The position numbers were made by a program, and so were the translations under genes. This document shows positions 6,700 to 10,522 of a DNA stretch of 10,522 nucleotides, one piece after another; within the stretch, counting starts at the first letter, position 1, and the number at the start of each line of letters is the position of its first letter. Under the pieces are notes generated by a model. The model worked only from the letters and a program-made list of their open reading frames with translations. It was not told the origin of the DNA and did no database searches. Source of the DNA: JBLHKS01 sp047620505 (GTDB lineage Bacteria > Verrucomicrobiota > Verrucomicrobiia > Verrucomicrobiales > DEV007); contig JBLHKS010000236.1 of NCBI GenBank assembly GCA_047620505.1, positions 1 through 10,522 on the forward strand, in the 5' to 3' direction.

Positions 6700-7380
6700 A
6701 TGGAATGGTATTACGAACATGGTGGAGCTCAAAATGGACCGGTTTCAGAGAACGAACTAGCCAGTCTCGTTCAGAGCGGAGCGATCAACGGCTCAACCAG
6801 AGTTTGGAATGCGAACCTGACGGATTGGTCTCCGTTAAGCGTCGCCGCGCCGCAATTTGTGCCTGCCCAGGTCCACGCGGCTCCCGTGCAAAATCCCTAT
6901 CAAACGCCTCAGAATTTTGGTGCCGGAGTCGGGGGTGGGGGAGTCAGGCAAGGAGTTCCCGGTTTTGTCAAAGGCTGGATGATCACGGACATCGTGCTCT
7001 GCTCGTTCCATCTCATCGCAGTTCTCGGATTTGCCGTGCAGCTTGCGGAAGGATTCTCGACGGGAATCACTTTGCTCAATCTTTTATGTAGTCTCGTGAT
7101 CGGCGGACTAGGTCTGCCAGCGGCCATCATGATCTTAAATGGAAAGTCGGGAGGCGTGCCCCTCGCTTGGGTCGTGCTTGTGGCTACCATTGTTCAGATC
7201 GCAGTCGGTATTTTCGCAACGTCTGCAATTGGGGGAGTCCCGCGGGGAATTGCTGGCCCATTCATGATTGGCGTCCTGTTGCAGGTCGTTGCCCGGGGAA
7301 CGCTCTTGATCTTTTACGGGATGGCCGTCAGCCGGGCAAACGCCTATTTTCAGTCGACTCGCAGTACGCGGCAATTTTGA
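6700..7380 (+). CDS. GYF_2-domain four-helix membrane protein, copy 2
   Basis: The 226-residue product is a clear paralogue of its neighbours. It has the GYF_2 domain (MEWYYEHGGAQNGPV at 1-15, STRVWNANLTDWSPL at 32-46) and a linker that keeps VQNPYQTPQN (63-72) but adds a glycine run (GAGVGGGG, 74-81). The conserved GFVKGWMITDIV lies at 88-99, and four predicted helices at about 95-116, 121-147, 153-175 and 186-211. It is closer to copy 3 than to copy 1 by eye, for example in GLGLPAAIMIL against GLGLTAAIMIL and LLIFYGMAV against LLIFYGVAV. The start ATG 6700 is chosen by alignment with copies 1 and 3; an in-frame TTG at 6661 would add 13 residues with no parallel. The 72-bp gap upstream has no terminator that I can see, so co-transcription with copy 1 is likely. 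Confidence 0.84.
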   Translation: MEWYYEHGGAQNGPVSENELASLVQSGAINGSTRVWNANLTDWSPLSVAAPQFVPAQVHAAPVQNPYQTPQNFGAGVGGGGVRQGVPGFVKGWMITDIVLCSFHLIAVLGFAVQLAEGFSTGITLLNLLCSLVIGGLGLPAAIMILNGKSGGVPLAWVVLVATIVQIAVGIFATSAIGGVPRGIAGPFMIGVLLQVVARGTLLIFYGMAVSRANAYFQSTRSTRQF

Positions 7381-7419
7381 TTGGCCGTCGCTGACACATA
7401 TTTCTAGGCCAGAAGCAGG

Positions 7420-8124
7420 ATGGATTGGTACTACGAACACACTGGAACACAGCTCGGACCGATTTCGGAGAGTGAGCTTTCTCGACTCGTTCAATCTGGA
7501 GCGGTCACCGGCGCAACTCGAGTCTGGAACGAAACTCTCACAGATTGGTCGCCGCTGAGCACCGTCGCCCCGCATCTCGTCCCTGCAGTTCCGGCCCACG
7601 CCTCGCCCCCTCCGGCATCGGTTCAAAACCCGTACCAGACCCCCAATTTTTATCCGAATCAGCTTGGCATTGGCGTTCGATTTCCCGGCTTTGTCAAAGG
7701 TTGGATGATCACGGATATCGTATTCTGCTCGTTCAACCTGATTACGATTTGCGGATTCTTCGCGAACGAAGGAGACGGTTTGGAGTTACTCAACCTGCTG
7801 TTCACCGTCCTGCTTGGCGGGCTCGGGCTAACTGCCGCGATTATGATTTTGAAGCGGAAACCCAGTGGCGTCCCGATGGCGTGGACCACTCTGGCGATGA
7901 CCGTCGTACACATTTTTTTCCAATTACTGGTGGTGGTCAAAATGGACTTCAGGAACACTCCCGAATTTCAGGATTTGCCGTTCGAACAGCGAGACACCTT
8001 AATGGCGTTCGTAATCGGGGCCTTGATCGCGGTGTGCATCGTTAGGTTCGTGCTCTTGATATTCTACGGAGTGGCCGTCAAGCGTGCTAGCGCTTGGTTT
8101 CGCCGAAACTCGGGCGCAGCCTGA
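7420..8124 (+). CDS. GYF_2-domain four-helix membrane protein, copy 3
   Basis: The 234-residue product repeats the same plan: a GYF_2 domain (MDWYYEHTGTQLGPI at 1-15, ATRVWNETLTDWSPL at 32-46), a longer proline-rich linker (PAVPAHASPPPASVQNPYQT at 55-74), GFVKGWMITDIV at 90-101, and predicted helices at about 97-115, 121-144, 151-173 and 193-219. Between helices 3 and 4 it has an extra charged loop (DFRNTPEFQDLPFEQRD, 176-192) that the others lack or replace with Gly-rich sequence, so this loop is where the copies differ most. The ATG at 7420 has a fair ribosome binding site (AGCAGG just upstream). The gap from copy 2 is only 39 bp, which favours one transcript. The gene ends 18 bp from the convergent Rrf2-type gene, with no obvious terminator between them. 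Confidence 0.85.
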   Translation: MDWYYEHTGTQLGPISESELSRLVQSGAVTGATRVWNETLTDWSPLSTVAPHLVPAVPAHASPPPASVQNPYQTPNFYPNQLGIGVRFPGFVKGWMITDIVFCSFNLITICGFFANEGDGLELLNLLFTVLLGGLGLTAAIMILKRKPSGVPMAWTTLAMTVVHIFFQLLVVVKMDFRNTPEFQDLPFEQRDTLMAFVIGALIAVCIVRFVLLIFYGVAVKRASAWFRRNSGAA

Positions 8125-8142
8125 CAGCGATCGTTGGCTGAT

Positions 8143-8574
8143 TCAGATATCAAACGCAAGAACACCCGGTTCTTCCCTCGCCAAAAGCGATTGAATCGTC
8201 TCCCGCTCCAGAAAACCCGAGACCAATTGGCTTAACTCGGAAAGACACTCTCCGAGCCCCTGACAACCCGGGCTCGAATCCAGCCCATTCAACCCAGTAG
8301 AAGCCTCGTCCATTTGCGCCCCGTCGACCGAACGAATTACCTCTGCCAGCGAAATCTCCGCAGGTGTCCGATTCAAAAGATAACCCCCGCCCGCACCACG
8401 CTTGCTCCGCAGCAGCCCAGCACGCTTCAAAGCCAGCAAAATCTGCTCCAGAAACTTCACCGGCAACTGACCCGCCGCCGCCAGATCCTGTGCCTGAACC
8501 GGAGCAGCTGCTGATCGCGTCGCGAGAATCGTCAGCGCCCGCAACGCATACTCGGCCTTCTTCGAAATACTCAT
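8143..8574 (-). CDS. Rrf2-family transcriptional regulator (IscR/NsrR-like) with two of the usual three cysteines
   Basis: The 143-residue product has the Rrf2 winged-helix plan: MSISKKAEYALRALTILA at 1-18, a recognition region LPVKFLEQILLALKRAGLL at 37-55, and the family wing signature SKRGAGGGYLL at 57-67. The sensor loop is PGCQGLGEC with Cys104 and Cys110. IscR and NsrR bind an Fe-S cluster through three cysteines spaced C-x5-C-x5-C; here the third position (116) is Gln and the residue at the IscR His107 position is Ser. A cluster may therefore be held differently, or the pair may act as a thiol switch. The start ATG 8574 fits the family's normal N terminus; the longer reading to 8622 adds unrelated residues. 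A palindromic site typical for IscR-type proteins touches the start codon and suggests self-repression. No iron-sulfur assembly genes are adjacent, so its other targets are unknown. Confidence 0.92.
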   Translation of the reverse strand: MSISKKAEYALRALTILATRSAAAPVQAQDLAAAGQLPVKFLEQILLALKRAGLLRSKRGAGGGYLLNRTPAEISLAEVIRSVDGAQMDEASTGLNGLDSSPGCQGLGECLSELSQLVSGFLERETIQSLLAREEPGVLAFDI

Positions 8575-8597
8575 TCTAGACTGGATTAGTCGGGTAT
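8573..8597 (-). promoter_or_regulatory. IscR type-1-like palindromic operator of the Rrf2-family gene
   Basis: Read on the minus strand, the 25-bp site starts ATACCC, has the core GACTAATCCAGTC and ends TAGAAT at the ATG. The core GACT-N5-AGTC and the ATA-C-Y-Y left flank match the known IscR type-1 pattern; the deviations are one W and one R position and AAT for the final TAT. The two arms match at 7 of 10 positions. A bound dimer would cover the start codon region and possibly a weak promoter (TTGCGA, 16 bp, TAATCC), which fits self-repression. Confidence 0.7.
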
Positions 8598-8625
8598 TGA
8601 TCCCTCGCAAGAAACCAAACACAAG

Positions 8626-8653
8626 TTGAATCGCAGGGAATGGCGATTACATT
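8626..8653 (+). promoter_or_regulatory. Candidate sigma-70 promoter for ssrA
   Basis: TTGAAT (8626-8631) and TACATT (8648-8653) are spaced by 16 bp and each matches four of six consensus bases. Transcription would begin near 8660, about 30 nt before the mature tmRNA 5' end, which is compatible with RNase P trimming. The match is moderate and chosen by position. Confidence 0.35.
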
Positions 8654-8692
8654 CGGCAAATCACTCTTGGTTCAAACCGGGGTGCCGAAACT

Positions 8693-9042
8693 GGGGGCGT
8701 TCTGGTTTCGACTTGTGGTTTGAAGTTAGGGTAGCATGCCGAGGATGATTCGTTGGCCTCGTAAAAAATCGGATCAAAAAACTTAAATGCAGACGAAAAT
8801 CTCGCATTGGCCGCTTAAATAGCGACCCGTCGTTGCCCTGACGCCTGTTAGGGGACATCGGCGCCGACAACAGGCTAGTCTTCGGATCGGGTGTCCGGGT
8901 TTTGAAGGCGAAATTTAACAGGGCAATCGAGAAAAGCTCGTTCGCCGGTTGGCAGGCTGTTTTCTAAAACTCAGACCGGATAAGCATGTAGAAGCTCTTA
9001 CGGAAAGTCATGAGGACAGGGGTTCGACTCCCCTCGCCTCCA
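8693..9042 (+). ncRNA. ssrA: Transfer-messenger RNA (tmRNA), one-piece form
   Basis: tmRNA rescues stalled ribosomes: charged with alanine, it enters the empty A site with SmpB and then templates a degradation tag. The tRNA-like ends are clear. The 5' GGGGGCG (8693-8699) pairs with 3' CGCCTCC (9035-9041, one G-U), and the encoded end is CCA (9040-9042). The D-arm-like TGGTTTCGAC follows the 5' end, and the T arm AGGGG-TTCGACT-CCCCT precedes the acceptor strand. The tag frame runs GCA 8789 to TAA 8816. Expected inner stems are visible, such as GCCTGTT 8843-8849 with AACAGGC 8869-8875, GGCGAA with TTCGCC further on, and CGAGAAAAGCTCG. At 350 nt the length is normal. It is contiguous, with no sign of the permuted two-piece form. 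Nothing else could give both ends plus the tag, so the call is secure. Confidence 0.97.
8789..8818 (+). other. tmRNA proteolysis-tag reading frame (ADENLALAA, stop TAA)
   Basis: The codons GCA GAC GAA AAT CTC GCA TTG GCC GCT TAA follow AACTTAAAT inside ssrA. The peptide ends in LALAA, the kind of C-terminal degron recognised by ClpXP and related proteases; the E. coli tag is ANDENYALAA. GCA as the resume codon is inferred from the usual Ala start; an AAT just before it would give NADENLALAA. The tag is useful as a lineage marker. Confidence 0.88.
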
Positions 9043-9331
9043 TTTAAAACGTTTATTATCAACGGGTTACAACCCGGAATGCAAGGAACGTAAATCCCCC
9101 CGCCTCAAGGAGTTGGCGATCCCGAATCCCTCATTCTTACTGCGATTCATCGGTTTGAGATTTCGATCGAAGGGCCATTCTGAAACGGAAAACCGTGTGC
9201 TAGGCGTGTGGTGAATTGGCAAGCCAAGAAGGCGAGTTTTTGGCTGACGAACCACCCGCGGCCTCTTTTTCGCCCATAGTCTTTCAATTTTTTTCGGCAA
9301 GTGGCGGCTCCTGCTGGAGAGTTCTTTCCGA
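9043..9331 (+). other. Non-coding gap between ssrA and the sigma-factor gene
   Basis: I see no convincing gene in these 289 bases; a 95-codon minus-strand frame here has no domain or start signal. A small hairpin CGGGT-TACA-ACCCG at 9063-9076, just past ssrA, lacks a T run and is at best a weak terminator. A sequence resembling the last 13 bases of ssrA (CCCC-C-CGCCTC-AA, 9096-9108) matches at 11 of 13 positions. GGAGAG at 9316-9321 is a good ribosome binding site for the next gene. Confidence 0.6.
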
Positions 9332-9867
9332 ATGGACGATTCCGGCCACGACAAGAACGATCATTTTCTCCGCCTCTACGTCGAGAACGAAGAGGCGTTG
9401 CGGGGCTTCGTGCGGTCGTCGCTGGTTCCGACCCTCGAGGATGCCCGCGAGGTGATGCAGGACGTCGCTGCGGTGCTGTGGCGGAAGTTTGACCAGCTCG
9501 ATTCTCCGGAGGACTTTCGCCGCTGGGCCTTCGGCGTGGCTAAGTTCGAGGCGCTCGCGTTTCGACGCGACCGGGCGCGGGACCGGCATGTGTTCAGCGA
9601 CAACCTGATCGCGCTGCTTGAAGAGGAAGCGGCCGCGTCCGGCGAGCAGAGCCGCGGTGAGGAGCGTGCCCTGGAGAACTGCCTCGAAAAGTTGCCCCGG
9701 GCGCAGCGCGAACTCGTCGAAGTCGCCTACGGGCCGGGCGCGAGGATTGACAGGCGAAAGAGGCCGGCCGCACTCCGATGGCACTCTACAAATCACTGCA
9801 CCGGATTCGCATGGTGCTGGCCGACTGCATCGAGACGTTTTTGAAACAAGAGAGGGGGCTGGCATGA
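9332..9867 (+). CDS. PVC-family ECF-like RNA polymerase sigma factor, apparently frameshifted
   Basis: ECF-type sigma factors direct RNA polymerase to a special promoter set and are held by an anti-sigma partner. The first frame gives MDDSGHDKNDHFLRLYVENE, then DAREVMQDVAAVLWRKFDQL (region 2) and FRRWAFGVAKFEALAFRRDR, then LPRAQRELVEVAYGPGARID (start of region 4). It then runs into unlike sequence and stops at 9844. Immediately after 9750 the neighbouring frame continues the protein, giving GRTPMALYKSLHRIRMVL (region 4.2 helix-turn-helix) and a tail to TGA 9865-9867. A net loss of one base, or of four, near 9750 explains this. The restored stop overlaps the next ATG as ATGA, as expected for coupled translation with the anti-sigma gene. 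The start ATG 9332 has GGAGAG ten bases upstream. The lesion could be a true mutation, a sequencing error or, less likely, programmed slippage. Unless corrected, the product lacks promoter -35 recognition. Confidence 0.85.
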
Positions 9868-10445
9868 AATCGAGCGAGACCCACATGGATCTGGTCGGTC
9901 GCTACCTGAGTGGCCAGGCAAGCTTCGAGGAAGTCGAAACCCTGGAGGCGCTGATGCTTGAGGATCCACAACTGCGCACCGATTTTCTCGCCTGCGCGCG
10001 GGTGGATGCCGCCTTGCCGGCGGCGATCGGGGAAAAAATTTCCGTGACCGAGTTCCGGTCCGACTCTTCCAAGGAGCGCGGCAAGTCCCGCTGGGCGCCA
10101 GCACTGGCTGCCGCAGCAATCGTGGTCCTGAGTGTTTTCGGCGGACTCTGGTGGTGGGCCGGATCGCAAACCTCATCCGAAACCGCGCCGGTCGTCGCCA
10201 GGTTCGGCGAGTTGCGGGATTGTCGTTGGGTGGATTCGGCGGCCCGCGTCGCGACCGGGGACGCCATCGTGAGTGGCCGGCGCATCGAACTTTCCGCCGG
10301 TTCCGCTGAATTGATCTTCAAAACCGGAGCACGTTTGCAGCTCGTCGGCCCAGCCATTGTCGAGCCGCGTTCGGAAAACGCAGTCTTCCTCACCCTCGGC
10401 GAGGCCCACCTCGTTGCCGAGACTCCGCAGGCCGTCGGCTCATGA
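9864..10445 (+). CDS. FecR-domain anti-sigma-like membrane protein, apparently truncated
   Basis: The 193-residue reading begins with an N-terminal helical part typical of PVC anti-sigma proteins (LVGRYLSGQASFEEVETLEA at 10-29, then DPQLRTDFLACARVDAAL), has one membrane helix at about 77-98 (PALAAAAIVVLSVFGGLWWW at 79-98), and continues with a periplasmic FecR-type segment: VARFGELRDCRWVD (111-124), IELSAGSAELIFKTGARLQL (141-160), VGPAIVEPRSENAVFLTLGE (161-180). Family members continue well past this point, often into a LamG-like domain, but here TGA 10443 ends the frame. A neighbouring frame stays open to the window edge and includes TETVYAEDKRWQSLPAG, so a second frame lesion is plausible. 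Alternatively a new frame starts at ATG 10442, overlapping the stop as ATGA. The start ATG 9864 overlaps the sigma factor's restored stop. The likely role is to sequester the sigma factor at the inner membrane and relay an envelope signal. Confidence 0.8.
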   Translation: MKSSETHMDLVGRYLSGQASFEEVETLEALMLEDPQLRTDFLACARVDAALPAAIGEKISVTEFRSDSSKERGKSRWAPALAAAAIVVLSVFGGLWWWAGSQTSSETAPVVARFGELRDCRWVDSAARVATGDAIVSGRRIELSAGSAELIFKTGARLQLVGPAIVEPRSENAVFLTLGEAHLVAETPQAVGS

Positions 10446-10522
10446 AAGAACGGGGATTGCAAGCGATTCAACCGAGACGGTTTACGCCGAAGACAAGCGA
10501 TGGCAAAGCCTCCCGGCCGGCC

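Noticed and set aside
8661..8870. A 69-codon minus-strand frame over ssrA
   Set aside because: The tmRNA explains this sequence fully, and the frame has no supporting signal.
9067..9354. A 95-codon minus-strand frame downstream of ssrA
   Set aside because: It has no domain, is very basic and low in pattern, and overlaps the ribosome binding site and start of the sigma-factor gene.
9284..10471. Minus-strand frames of 127-200 codons antisense to the sigma/FecR genes
   Set aside because: Long antisense frames are expected in GC-rich coding DNA; the plus-strand products show clear family motifs.

Overview
The window looks like a chromosomal segment of a Verrucomicrobiota (PVC superphylum) bacterium, probably a soil or freshwater lineage. 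The inference rests on gene content: a sigma factor and FecR-type anti-sigma pair of the large planctomycete/verrucomicrobial family, a PVC-style SGNH protein, GYF_2-domain membrane proteins and an alpha-2-macroglobulin-like protein. Ribosome binding sites are mostly weak. I could not run a database search, so the phylum is likely but not proven and the genus is unknown.

Layout. 1-2455 (minus strand): a secreted SGNH-fold protein whose catalytic Ser and His positions look lost, followed by the N-terminal third or less of a membrane-anchored alpha-2-macroglobulin-like protein cut off by the window edge. 2456-3052: a divergent Lrp/AsnC-type regulator, with a perfect 12-bp inverted repeat over its putative TTG start. 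3064-3404: a two-way terminator and a small secreted or lipoprotein gene on the minus strand. 3588-4262: a type I membrane protein of unknown function. 4295-4441: a palindromic MITE/REP-like element with 41-nt inverted arms. 4461-5852 (minus): rarA. 5908-8124 (plus): three tandem paralogues, each with an N-terminal GYF_2 domain, a proline-rich linker and four predicted membrane helices. 8143-8574 (minus): an Rrf2-family regulator with a strong IscR-type operator at its own start codon. 8693-9042 (plus): the tmRNA gene ssrA, complete, encoding the tag ADENLALAA. 9043-9331: non-coding. 9332-10445 (plus): a sigma factor gene with an apparent frameshift, overlapping by ATGA a FecR-domain anti-sigma gene that itself stops early.

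How the parts fit. Most genes are singletons or small units separated by divergent or convergent gaps, so this is not one operon. Two housekeeping genes (rarA, ssrA) anchor the region. The accessory interest lies in the GYF_2 triplication, the degenerate SGNH protein beside an alpha-2-macroglobulin gene, the Rrf2 autoregulatory site, and the damaged sigma/anti-sigma module just downstream of ssrA, where base composition becomes visibly GC-richer. I do not see a CRISPR array, transposase, integrase or defence operon. No single feature can be claimed as a wholly new system; the GYF_2 triplet is the best candidate for an undescribed one.
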